The position numbers were made by a program, and so were the translations under genes. From Lacipirellula parvula (lineage in GTDB: Bacteria > Planctomycetota > Planctomycetia > Pirellulales > Lacipirellulaceae), in NCBI RefSeq assembly GCF_009177095.1, contig NZ_AP021861.1, positions 806,001 through 870,000 of the forward strand: 64,000 nucleotides of DNA, read 5' to 3'. The notes under the pieces are model-generated. The model did no database searches. It was not told the DNA's origin and worked only from the letters and a program-made list of their open reading frames with translations. Below, piece by piece: positions 33,556-41,366 of the stretch (positions are counted from its first letter, which is position 1; the number at the start of each line of letters is the position of its first letter).

Positions 33556-34605
33556 ATGGCACTGGTCATCCTGCGCTGCGTCTTCATTCTGGTCGCCGCC
33601 GGCGTTGGCTTTCAGATCATTCAGGCCGATAAGCTGCCGCAAGAGCCGTACGTTCCGTGGCTCGTCGTCGGCGGATTGATCACGCTCGCTGGAACGGTCA
33701 TCGCGATCGACGTCTTCTCCGGTCGGAAACGCCTCGACACAATCACTGCCGTTTACTTCGGCCTGATTATCGGACTGTTCCTCACGTACGTGCTAATGAT
33801 CGCGCTCAGCCCGTGGCTCGAGCCCGACACGCCGAAGCAGATGAATTGGGCGCCGTGGACGACGCTGATCCTCGGCATGCTCCTCTGCTACACGTGCATC
33901 AGCATTTTGATGCAAACGAAGGATGATTTTCGGTTCATCATTCCGTACGTGGAATTCGCCAAAGAGATCAAAGGGCTGAAGCCGCTGGTGCTCGACACGA
34001 GTGTCGTTATCGACGGCCGCATCGCCGACGTCATCGAAACCCGCATTATCGACAACCAGTTGATCATGCCGCAGTTCGTGGTCGCCGAGTTGCAGGCGAT
34101 CGCCGACTCGAGCGACAAACTCAAGCGCGGTCGCGGTCGGCGGGGGCTCGATATTCTCAATCGCATTCGCAGCGATGCGAAGGTCGACCTCGTGATCTTC
34201 GACCGCGAACTGCCGCAGTTCGCCGGCCAGCCAGTCGACCAGAAGCTCGTGCTGCTAGCGAAGCATCTCGAAGGCAAGGTCGTCACCAACGACTACAACC
34301 TCAACAAGGTCGCGAAGCTCCATAGCGTCGGCGTTATCAACCTCAATGAACTGAGCAACGCCCTGAAGCCGATGTTCATGCCGGGCGAAACGTTGCAAGT
34401 TCGCGTCGTCAAGCCGGGCGAAGAATCGGGGCAAGGCGTCGGCTACCTCGAAGACGGCACGATGGTCGTCATCGAAGGGGGCCGCGAACATGTGAGCGAG
34501 AATGTCGTCGCGCTGGTGACGAGCGTGCTGCAGACGAGCGCGGGGCGGATGGTGTTTGGGCGGTTTGAGCATCGCGTCCCCGTCGCTGCCAAGGCCGACG
34601 CCTAG
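33556..34605 (+). CDS. PIN/TRAM-domain membrane protein (YacL-like), 349 aa
   Basis: Four hydrophobic helices in the first 120 residues (VILRCVFILVAAGVGF; WLVVGGLITLAGTVIAI; VYFGLIIGLFLTYVLMIA; TTLILGMLLCYTCISIL) anchor the protein. A PIN ribonuclease domain with acidic residues in LVLDTSVVIDGRIADV and VVTNDYNLNKVA follows, ending in a TRAM RNA-binding module (MPGETLQVRVVKPGEE...GVGYLEDGTMVVIEGG). This matches YacL of Gram-positives. It is probably a membrane-tethered RNase or RNA-binding factor; the target is unknown. Confidence 0.9.
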   Translation: MALVILRCVFILVAAGVGFQIIQADKLPQEPYVPWLVVGGLITLAGTVIAIDVFSGRKRLDTITAVYFGLIIGLFLTYVLMIALSPWLEPDTPKQMNWAPWTTLILGMLLCYTCISILMQTKDDFRFIIPYVEFAKEIKGLKPLVLDTSVVIDGRIADVIETRIIDNQLIMPQFVVAELQAIADSSDKLKRGRGRRGLDILNRIRSDAKVDLVIFDRELPQFAGQPVDQKLVLLAKHLEGKVVTNDYNLNKVAKLHSVGVINLNELSNALKPMFMPGETLQVRVVKPGEESGQGVGYLEDGTMVVIEGGREHVSENVVALVTSVLQTSAGRMVFGRFEHRVPVAAKADA

Positions 34606-34638
34606 CGCGGAGGCCGTGCGTGGCCGTGTGGACTGTAA

Positions 34639-34707
34639 AGACCGTGGGGATAAACCCCACGGCTCGCTTGCAGTGTATGGCGAGCGGCGGGGCTTGTCCC
34701 CGCGATC
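34639..34707. repeat. REP hairpin pair, GACCGTGGGG family (remote copy)
   Basis: ACCGTGGGGATAAACCCCACGGC faces GCGGCGGGGCTTGTCCCCGCG. The same pair surrounds the RAYT transposase near 38654 and 39333. It lies between the PIN/TRAM gene and the HD-GYP gene. Confidence 0.75.
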
Positions 34708-34867
34708 ACCTGTAACGCCTGTGACGAACATGCAGCAGGCTTTCGCCTCGCACCGCTGTGGCTGGCCACAATCCACCGGCCGGCGCGACGTATTCTTGAC
34801 GGTGATCACCCTTGCGCTCCGCCCCTCGCGGAGCCGCGCCTTGTCGTCGCCACGCTGAGATTCCGTC

Positions 34868-36331
34868 ATGCCGCCAGTCGATTCGTTGCCGTTCGCCGGC
34901 GAACTCAATTCGCCCGCAGCGCACCCTGGCTCTCCGATCGCCGCAGAGATTCGCCTTTCGGAAGTGATCGCCGCGATGTCGTACGCACTCGACATTACCG
35001 AAGGCCAACCGCAAGGCCACGCCGCGCGGACCTGCCTCATCGGCATGCGCATCGCGCGCGAGATCAAGCTGCCTGCCATTGATCAGTCGGCATTGTTCTA
35101 CGGATTGCTGCTCAAGGATCTCGGTTGCTCGAGCAACGCCGCCAAGATGTGTTACCTGTTCGGCGCCGACGACCGTCAGGTGAAGCGCGACATCAAGACC
35201 ATCGACTGGCCGAAGATGACGGCCAGCATCCAGTTCGTGCAGAACCAAGTGGCGCCGAACGGCACGCGTCTCGAGCGTCTACTGAAGATGGTGTCGATGG
35301 CGCTGCAAGGTCCGTCGGGCCCGAAGCGGCTTGTGCAGACGCGTTGTGAGCGCGGCTCGATGATCGCACGTCAACTCGGCTTCCCTGAAGCGACGGCCAG
35401 CGCTATCCATCAACTCGACGAACACTGGAACGGCAAAGGCCATCCGCTCGGCTTGAAGGGCGAGCAGATCTCGCCGCTTGCCCGCATCATGGGGCTCGCC
35501 CAAACAGTGGAAGTCTTTTTCTCGCAGCAAGGCTTGCTGGCGGCAATCGACATCGCCGAGGATCGCCGCGGTCGGTGGTTCGATCCCGAACTCGTCGATG
35601 CGTTTCTCGCCACGCGCGACGATTTTGATTTTTGGCGGCGAGTTCATCATCCGAATCCGCACCAGCAGGTAGCGGCGTTCGAGCCCCCCGATGCCGCGCT
35701 CATTGCCGACGAGCCGCAACTCGATCTGATTGCAGCGGCGTTTGCGCAGGTGGTCGACGCCAAGAGCCCCTGGACCTACAAGCATTCGGCCGGCGTTGCC
35801 GACATCGCCGTCGGGATCGGCGAAGTCCTCGGCTTCAATCCGCTAGAACTCCGCGGCATTCGTCGCGCGGGACTATTGCACGACATCGGCAAGCTCGGCG
35901 TCTCGAACCTCATCCTCGATAAGCTGGGGAAGATGACCGACGACGAATTCACCGAACTGAAAAAGCATCCGAGGTTCACCGAGCAGATCGTCGGCCGCGT
36001 CGCCGGACTAGGCGGCTTGGCGGAGATCGCGGCGGCTCACCACGAAAAGCTCAACGGACGCGGCTACCATCGCGGCATCATGGCCGCGGATCTGCCTCTC
36101 GAAGCACGTTTGTTGTCGGTCGCCGATATTTTCGAGGCGCTCTCGGCTGCTCGACCCTATCGCGACGGGATGCCGATCGAGAAGATTTACGAGATCATGG
36201 ACCGCGACGCTGGCTTCGCCATTTGTGAAGAGTCGTACGCCGCACTCAAGCATTGGGTCGATCGCCGCACGTTTACTTCCCGCGTTAACGACCAGCTCGA
36301 CGCGGTGGAAAAGCTCGTTGATGAAATCTGA
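34868..36331 (+). CDS. HD-GYP-type signalling protein with tandem HD domains, 487 aa
   Basis: Two HD-related halves are visible. The first (about 45-230) has HAARTCLIGMRIARE but KD instead of HD in LLLKDLGC, so it is probably inactive. The second (about 300-460) has YKHSAGVADIAVGIG, GLLHDIGKLGV and the HHEKLNGRGYH box, which deviates from GYP by a final His. HD-GYP enzymes hydrolyse cyclic di-GMP; the active half could do so. No receiver or sensor domain is attached. It is a single gene between repeats and the beta-barrel-like gene. Confidence 0.85.
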   Translation: MPPVDSLPFAGELNSPAAHPGSPIAAEIRLSEVIAAMSYALDITEGQPQGHAARTCLIGMRIAREIKLPAIDQSALFYGLLLKDLGCSSNAAKMCYLFGADDRQVKRDIKTIDWPKMTASIQFVQNQVAPNGTRLERLLKMVSMALQGPSGPKRLVQTRCERGSMIARQLGFPEATASAIHQLDEHWNGKGHPLGLKGEQISPLARIMGLAQTVEVFFSQQGLLAAIDIAEDRRGRWFDPELVDAFLATRDDFDFWRRVHHPNPHQQVAAFEPPDAALIADEPQLDLIAAAFAQVVDAKSPWTYKHSAGVADIAVGIGEVLGFNPLELRGIRRAGLLHDIGKLGVSNLILDKLGKMTDDEFTELKKHPRFTEQIVGRVAGLGGLAEIAAAHHEKLNGRGYHRGIMAADLPLEARLLSVADIFEALSAARPYRDGMPIEKIYEIMDRDAGFAICEESYAALKHWVDRRTFTSRVNDQLDAVEKLVDEI

Positions 36332-36575
36332 TGTTGTTGGCGCCAATTCCGCGTGCTAGCAGATGCGCGCGTCGCGCCGCGCGACAAATCTTTCCATGCT
36401 TCCTCAATGGGGCGCTTTTCGCTCATTGATCAAGCCCGCCCCCATGCGGCTCGATCTGTTGATGGAAACACACTAGCGGCCAGCGTATTCCCGGCTGCTA
36501 GCAGCTTGAGCAATCGCACGTGCAGGATTCGCAGTTGCGAATCGAAGCAGTTTCCAACGATCGATGGATCGACCC

Positions 36576-37649
36576 ATGAAAAACGGCTTCGCCACGCTCG
36601 GCCGCCTCGCACGCCCACTCTCCGTATGCACGTTGAGCCGAGGCGCGATCCTGGCTGCCCTGTTCACGGCGAACTCGCCAGCCATCGCCGCGGACGACCT
36701 GATGAGCGCGGCCGCGTCGCGTTACGACGAACCCGCATTGTCGTCCTCGCCGCTCCTTGCTGACGCCGCCGTCGTTGAGGCTTACGCGGAACTCCCTGTC
36801 GCCGGCGACGTCGACCTCGCGTCGCACGAAATCTACGCCCCCTACGCCTGGAACTGGCGCGACACGCTCAGCCTGTTCGTCGGCTACGAAGGTTCGAAGC
36901 AGCCGCAAGATTTTGGCGTGAACGCGCACTTCGGCGGACGCTCGCACCTTAACTTTGGCATGCCGGTGCTTGAGGAAGCGGGCCTCGGTCTGCAGATGGG
37001 AACCGCGATCAACGCCACCGCCAACGCGGTGCAGGTGAATGACCGATTGATCGACAATTCATCGCGTACGCAAAGCTTCACGACCGTCGGCCTCTTTCAG
37101 CGAACCGACGCGGGACTCATCTGGGGTCTTGGGTACGACTTTCTTTACCAAGAGTACTACGATAACTTCACGCTTGGCCAGTATCGCGGCCGGCTCGGTT
37201 GGCAAGTGAGCCCGGCGAACGAGTTTGGCGTCCAAGCCGCAATCCGCGACAACAACGACGCCGGCCAGTACGGCGCCGTGACGGTGCTGCTCCGCCCGAT
37301 CACGCAAGGGAGCGTCTACGCCCGTCACACCTGGAAAAACCAAGCCGCGATCGGCTGTTGGGTCGGCGTCGCCGAGGGGCACAGCGAAGCCAATGTCCTG
37401 GGCGACTACCCGCCGCAAGACGAATGCCTCGTCTTCGGGTCCGACCTGTACGTGCCGCTCGGCGACTACGTGGGATTGTTCGGCGAGTCGAACTTCATGA
37501 CGCCGGTCGACACTGGCGCCGTCGACGCGTATCTCGGTTTCGAAATTCATCCGTGGGGCGGCGCTCGTCTCGCGCGGCACAATCTTTTTGCTCCGGTGCT
37601 GCCGGTGGCGAACAACACCTCGATGACCGTCGATCTGTTGCGCCGCTAG
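36576..37649 (+). CDS. Exported beta-barrel-like protein, planctomycete type (DUF6666-like)
   Basis: From the ATG at 36576 a signal peptide is followed by about 250 residues of alternating aromatic/polar strands (LSLFVGYEGSKQPQDFGVNAHFGGRSHLNFGMP; GLIWGLGYDFLYQEYYDNF; GQYGAVTVLLRP). It resembles an outer-membrane barrel or a carbohydrate-exporter-like protein often annotated DUF6666. The protein ends MTVDLLRR. An ATG at 36564 is in frame and possible. Function unknown. Confidence 0.6.
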   Translation: MKNGFATLGRLARPLSVCTLSRGAILAALFTANSPAIAADDLMSAAASRYDEPALSSSPLLADAAVVEAYAELPVAGDVDLASHEIYAPYAWNWRDTLSLFVGYEGSKQPQDFGVNAHFGGRSHLNFGMPVLEEAGLGLQMGTAINATANAVQVNDRLIDNSSRTQSFTTVGLFQRTDAGLIWGLGYDFLYQEYYDNFTLGQYRGRLGWQVSPANEFGVQAAIRDNNDAGQYGAVTVLLRPITQGSVYARHTWKNQAAIGCWVGVAEGHSEANVLGDYPPQDECLVFGSDLYVPLGDYVGLFGESNFMTPVDTGAVDAYLGFEIHPWGGARLARHNLFAPVLPVANNTSMTVDLLRR

Positions 37650-37660
37650 AGGCGACAATG

Positions 37661-37688
37661 CGAGCCGCGGGGTTTATCCAAGCGGTCT
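37661..37688. repeat. Degenerate half-copy of the REP hairpin family
   Basis: CGAGCCGCGGGGTTTATCCAAGC resembles one REP arm but is broken at the second half. It begins 12 bp after the stop of the beta-barrel-like gene, upstream of the GIY-YIG gene. Confidence 0.45.
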
Positions 37689-37791
37689 TGCGCCAGAACA
37701 TTTGGCGTCTGGCACAAAGAGTCGCTAGACTCTTCTTGTCTTATCTGACTCTGCTCAACTCATGCGAATTCTGTTTTAGAGCAAAACTCAC

Positions 37792-38640
37792 ATGCCGAGT
37801 GCGACGATTAAACTGTTTCTCGTTCAAGGCGACGCCAAGCGGCTGCGCTCCGCTGAACTGTCGAACTGGAATGGAAAGGCTGTCGCTGGGCCCAGGAGTG
37901 AATTGGATAGCCTGCTTTCGAGGGAGGAGAGCCTGAATTCCGGCGTCTATTTCCTGACCGGAGTCGATCCTGAAACGGGCCGTAACGCTGTGTATATCGG
38001 CGAAGCGGAATGTATTCGAGATCGTCTGAAATGCCACAATGAGAAGGAATTCTGGAATCACGCGACGTTCTTCGTCAGTAAGGACGAGAACCTCACCAAG
38101 TCCCATATCCGGTACCTTGAAGGCCGGTTGATCGAGCAGGCGAAGGCGGCTGGCCGATCGTTAGTAGTAAACGGGCAATCAAGTGGAGCGAAATTGCCCG
38201 AGTCCGATCGCGAGGATATGGAGATTTTTCTCGATCGCATTCATCAATTGCTGCCAGTTCTGGGCGCTGATTTTTTACTGCCTACGTCGAGCTCGCCGCA
38301 GTCTCGGGCAGAGCGGCCTCTATACCACACCGAGTTGAAGGGCCTCCGAGCCAGTGGGCATGTGTCTCCGGAAGGCTTTGTCGTATTGACGGGTTCTCAA
38401 GCTGTGTTCGTCGAGTGGCAATCCTGTCCAACCTACTTGAGGTCGCTTCGTCAGCGGCTTGTTGGTGAAGGCGTATTGAGTTCAAACGACAATTGCTGGA
38501 TCTTCACGGAAGACAAGGAGTTTTCTAGTCCAAGCGCGGCGGCCGCGTTAGTTCATGGTGGGCCAGTGAACGGCCTTCTCTGCTGGAAGACAGAGGAGGG
38601 GAAAACTCTGAAGGAAATTGAGTCGTTGCATCAGAGTTAG
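37792..38640 (+). CDS. GIY-YIG nuclease-like protein with C-terminal DUF4357
   Basis: Residues 48-130 form a GIY-YIG domain: GVYFLTGVDPETGRNAVYIGEAECIRDRL, with the GVY and VYIGE motifs and Arg in IRDRL, then ILE-like RYLEGRLIEQAKAAGR with the metal Glu. The last 60 residues read SPSAAAALVHGGPVNGLLCWK, the DUF4357 signature. Such proteins are frequent near mobile or defence genes, and the nuclease substrate is unknown. Its base composition appears less GC-rich than its neighbours, and it lies beside a REP/RAYT unit. Recent acquisition is possible. Confidence 0.85.
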   Translation: MPSATIKLFLVQGDAKRLRSAELSNWNGKAVAGPRSELDSLLSREESLNSGVYFLTGVDPETGRNAVYIGEAECIRDRLKCHNEKEFWNHATFFVSKDENLTKSHIRYLEGRLIEQAKAAGRSLVVNGQSSGAKLPESDREDMEIFLDRIHQLLPVLGADFLLPTSSSPQSRAERPLYHTELKGLRASGHVSPEGFVVLTGSQAVFVEWQSCPTYLRSLRQRLVGEGVLSSNDNCWIFTEDKEFSSPSAAAALVHGGPVNGLLCWKTEEGKTLKEIESLHQS

Positions 38641-38653
38641 CGTGGCGTACTTG

Positions 38654-38730
38654 AAGACCGTGGGGATAAACCCCACGGCTCGCCATGATCGCAGCGCTTT
38701 CGGTGAGCCGCGGGGCTTGTCCCCGCGGTG
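38654..38730. repeat. REP hairpin pair flanking the RAYT gene (right-hand family copy)
   Basis: GACCGTGGGGATAAACCCCACGGCTCGC and GAGCCGCGGGGCTTGTCCCCGCGG face each other. It lies 20 bp from the RAYT stop (38751). Same words as at 34639-34707 and 39333-39480. Confidence 0.8.
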
Positions 38731-38750
38731 TATCGCGGGCGGGTGCTGCG

Positions 38751-39296
38751 TCACTTCAGTGGTACGATTGCATTGTTTTCGATTGCCGCGAGCATCCGGG
38801 CCTGTTGTGCGCCATAGTTCACCGCCGCCGCAATCGCTTGCTCGCCGTGAAGATACCGATCGCTGCCGCCGCGCGTCCACCACGACTTGGGGCTGCCGAC
38901 GTAGTCGTTCAGTTTGGCCTGGCTTACCCCCTTCAGCACGCGTCGCACCGCTGAACCGTCGTCTGGGCATTCCGCGACGACCACATGCACATGGTTGCTC
39001 ATCACCGCGGCGCGGAGGATGATCCACTCGCGATCGACTGCGGCTGCGAGCAACGCCTCGGCCGTGATATGTGCGAGTTCTTCCGTGAGCCATAGCGCGG
39101 GATGTTTTTGCAACGATTTCGCGCGCCGTAAAGTCGCTGCGTCGTCGCGATCGTAGGTCGTGCCGCGGACGTTTTGCTTCGCGCGATAGCCTTCTTCAGT
39201 GAGCGTGTTGGAGACGTAACCGCGCGGGTCTCCGGGGAGCCACTGGCCGTAGCATGTCCAGGTTTCGAGCAGTGCGAAAGCTCGGTCGCTGGGCAT
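38751..39296 (-). CDS. REP-associated tyrosine transposase (RAYT, IS200/Y1-like)
   Basis: A 181-residue HUH-type nuclease. A conserved N-terminus is followed by AAVMSNHVHVVVAECPDD, with the HVHVVV metal-binding HUH motif. A region SWWTRGGSDRYLHGEQAIAAAVNYGAQQ follows, in which a catalytic Tyr precedes Gln. RAYTs cut single-stranded DNA at palindromic REP sequences and are held responsible for REP spread. Here the gene is bracketed by three REP hairpin pairs with words identical to a remote copy at 34639. It is probably a single-copy domesticated transposase rather than a moving insertion sequence. Confidence 0.87.
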   Translation of the reverse strand: MPSDRAFALLETWTCYGQWLPGDPRGYVSNTLTEEGYRAKQNVRGTTYDRDDAATLRRAKSLQKHPALWLTEELAHITAEALLAAAVDREWIILRAAVMSNHVHVVVAECPDDGSAVRRVLKGVSQAKLNDYVGSPKSWWTRGGSDRYLHGEQAIAAAVNYGAQQARMLAAIENNAIVPLK

Positions 39297-39332
39297 AGTG
39301 CGCTTCTCCCCGGATGGTGATGCAACGGTTGA

Positions 39333-39480
39333 TGGCGAGCCGCAGGGTTTATCCCTGCGGTCTTAATGCCATTCGTTGGATGGTGATTCGTGAGGGCCGT
39401 GGGGACAAGCCCCACGGCTCGCCTTTTTTGTGAATTGTCGACGATGTCCGGCGAGCCGCGGGGTTTACCCCCGCGGTCCT
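39333..39480. repeat. REP hairpins on the upstream side of the RAYT gene
   Basis: Two or more hairpins: GAGCCGCAGGGTTTATCCCTGCGG, GGCCGTGGGGACAAGCCCCACGGC and GAGCCGCGGGGTTTACCCCCGCGG. They lie between the RAYT start (39296) and the sulfatase gene and fill most of that 305-bp gap. Confidence 0.8.
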
Positions 39481-39601
39481 CTGCGGTTCGCAGAGCTCAA
39501 ATCCCCACGCGAGCGCTGGTTGTGCACAGCGCGCCATTGGGCCATCCTGTAACCAGCGGCGACGGCAAACCGCGGCTCACTCGCTCCCAGGCAGCTTCAT
39601 C

Positions 39602-41290
39602 ATGAAACACTTCGCACTCTGCGTTTCGCTCGCGTTCATCCTTGGTGCATTTGGCGTCAGCAGCACCGCCCACGCCGCCCACGCCGCCGACGCTCCCAAC
39701 CGCCCGAACGTCGTCGTCATCCTCGTCGACGACATGGGCTTCTCCGACATCGGCTGTTACGGCAGCGAGATTCCCACGCCGAACATCGACGCCCTCGCGC
39801 AGCATGGCGTGCGCTTCACGCAGTTCTACAACACGGCCCGCTGCAGTCCGACGCGGGCGTCGTTGCTCACTGGTCTCTACCCGCATCAGGCGGGGATGGG
39901 GCATCTCGACAACATCGTTCACGAAGGTTCGAAGGGAACCACTGGTCGGCTTCGCGACGACGCCGTCACGATGGCCGAGGTGCTGCACGACGCCGGCTAC
40001 CTCACCTGCATGACCGGCAAATGGCACATGGGCCAGCAGCACGGAACGCCGCCGTGGAAGCGAGGGTTTGATCGCTCGCTCAATTCCCCGAGCGGCGGCA
40101 TCTACTTCCGCAAGCAGCCGTACCGTCCGGAGATTTTTCTCAACGGCGAGAAGAAGATGAAGGACGATCCGCTCTTCGGCGAGAAGTGGTACAGCAGCGA
40201 TCTATGGACCGACTGGGGGATGAAGTTCATCGACGAAGCGCGGGCGGAGAAGAAGCCCTTCTTCCTGTACCTCGCGTACTGCGCCCCGCACTTTCCGCTG
40301 ATGGCGCCGGCTGAGGAGATCGCCAAGTACCGCGGCAAGTACAAGCAAAACTGGGAGAAGCTGCGCGAAGCGCGTCACAAACGGCAGATTGAACTCGGGA
40401 TCGTCGACGCGGCGTGGCCGCTCAGCGAGATTCCGGAGCAAGTGCCGAACTGGGATGAACTGAGCGACGAAGAGAAGGATCGCTTCGATCACATCATGGC
40501 GATTTACGCGGCGATGCTTGATCGGGTTGATCAGAACGTCGGCAAGCTCGTCGCGGGTTTAAAAGAGCGGGGCGAGCTCGACAACACGATTATCTTCTTC
40601 ATGTCCGACAACGGCGGCAACGCCGAGTCGGGCCCGCGCGGCATTTACGAAGGCGAGAACCCGGGCGGGCCGAACTCGCGGGTGTTCCTCGGCCAGAGTT
40701 GGGCGACGCTCAACAACACGCCGTTCCGCCGCTACAAGCACTTCACGCACGAGGGGGGCATCTCGACGCCGCTGATCGTCAGTTGGCCCGACGGCATCCC
40801 GACCGCTCGCGACGGCAAACTCGTGAAGGAGCCGGGGCACTTGGTCGACGTGATGGCGACTGTCGTTGACGTCACCGGCGCTAAGTATCCTACCGAGTAC
40901 CACGGTCACCAGATTCAGCCGATGGAAGGGGTGAACCTGATGCCCGCCATCGACGGCGAGAAGCTGGAGCGGAAGAACCCGATTTACTTCGAGCACGAAG
41001 GGAATCGGACCGTTCGTCGCGGCAAGTGGAAGCTGGTGATGAAGCACAAGGGGCCGTGGGAACTCTACGACATCGACGCCGATCGCACCGAGCAGCACGA
41101 CGTCATTGCCGAACAGCCGGAGTTGGCGAAGGAGCTGATCGCCGACTGGGAAGCGTGGGCCAAGCGGGCCGACGTGGGACCATGGCCGGGGAAGGCTCGG
41201 CAAGAGTGGGGCGATGAGAAAGCCCCTGGGAAGAAAGCCAAGCAGAAGGCGAAGCAACGAGCGAAGCAGCAGAAGGCTGCGGCGACGTAA
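39602..41290 (+). CDS. Exported sulfatase (arylsulfatase type)
   Basis: A signal peptide (residues 1-27) is followed by the sulfatase core VVVILVDDMGFSDIGCYG, with metal-binding Asp-Asp. Next is ARCSPTRASLLTG with the CxPxR cysteine (near residue 81) that must be oxidised to formylglycine. MTGKWHMG and FFMSDNGGN are also diagnostic. The C-terminus has a Lys-rich tail (KAPGKKAKQKAKQRAKQQK). It removes sulfate from polysaccharides or aryl sulfates in the periplasm or outside. Planctomycetes carry many of these; specificity is not predictable here. Confidence 0.93.
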   Translation: MKHFALCVSLAFILGAFGVSSTAHAAHAADAPNRPNVVVILVDDMGFSDIGCYGSEIPTPNIDALAQHGVRFTQFYNTARCSPTRASLLTGLYPHQAGMGHLDNIVHEGSKGTTGRLRDDAVTMAEVLHDAGYLTCMTGKWHMGQQHGTPPWKRGFDRSLNSPSGGIYFRKQPYRPEIFLNGEKKMKDDPLFGEKWYSSDLWTDWGMKFIDEARAEKKPFFLYLAYCAPHFPLMAPAEEIAKYRGKYKQNWEKLREARHKRQIELGIVDAAWPLSEIPEQVPNWDELSDEEKDRFDHIMAIYAAMLDRVDQNVGKLVAGLKERGELDNTIIFFMSDNGGNAESGPRGIYEGENPGGPNSRVFLGQSWATLNNTPFRRYKHFTHEGGISTPLIVSWPDGIPTARDGKLVKEPGHLVDVMATVVDVTGAKYPTEYHGHQIQPMEGVNLMPAIDGEKLERKNPIYFEHEGNRTVRRGKWKLVMKHKGPWELYDIDADRTEQHDVIAEQPELAKELIADWEAWAKRADVGPWPGKARQEWGDEKAPGKKAKQKAKQRAKQQKAAAT

Positions 41291-41318
41291 CGGCTCCACT
41301 CGCCTACCAACACGAATG

Positions 41319-41355
41319 CTCTGGCTCCCTCCCCCTTGAGGGGAGGGAACCTCAC
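41319..41355 (+). repeat. Collapsed copy of the CTCCCC-family repeat
   Basis: CTCTGGCTCCCTCCCCCTTGAGGGGAGGGAACCTCACG joins the two ends of the 108-bp element without its centre. It lies between the convergent sulfatase and argS genes. A further related fragment sits near 32006-32050 after the HIT gene. Confidence 0.65.
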
Positions 41356-41366
41356 GATTTTTAGTT

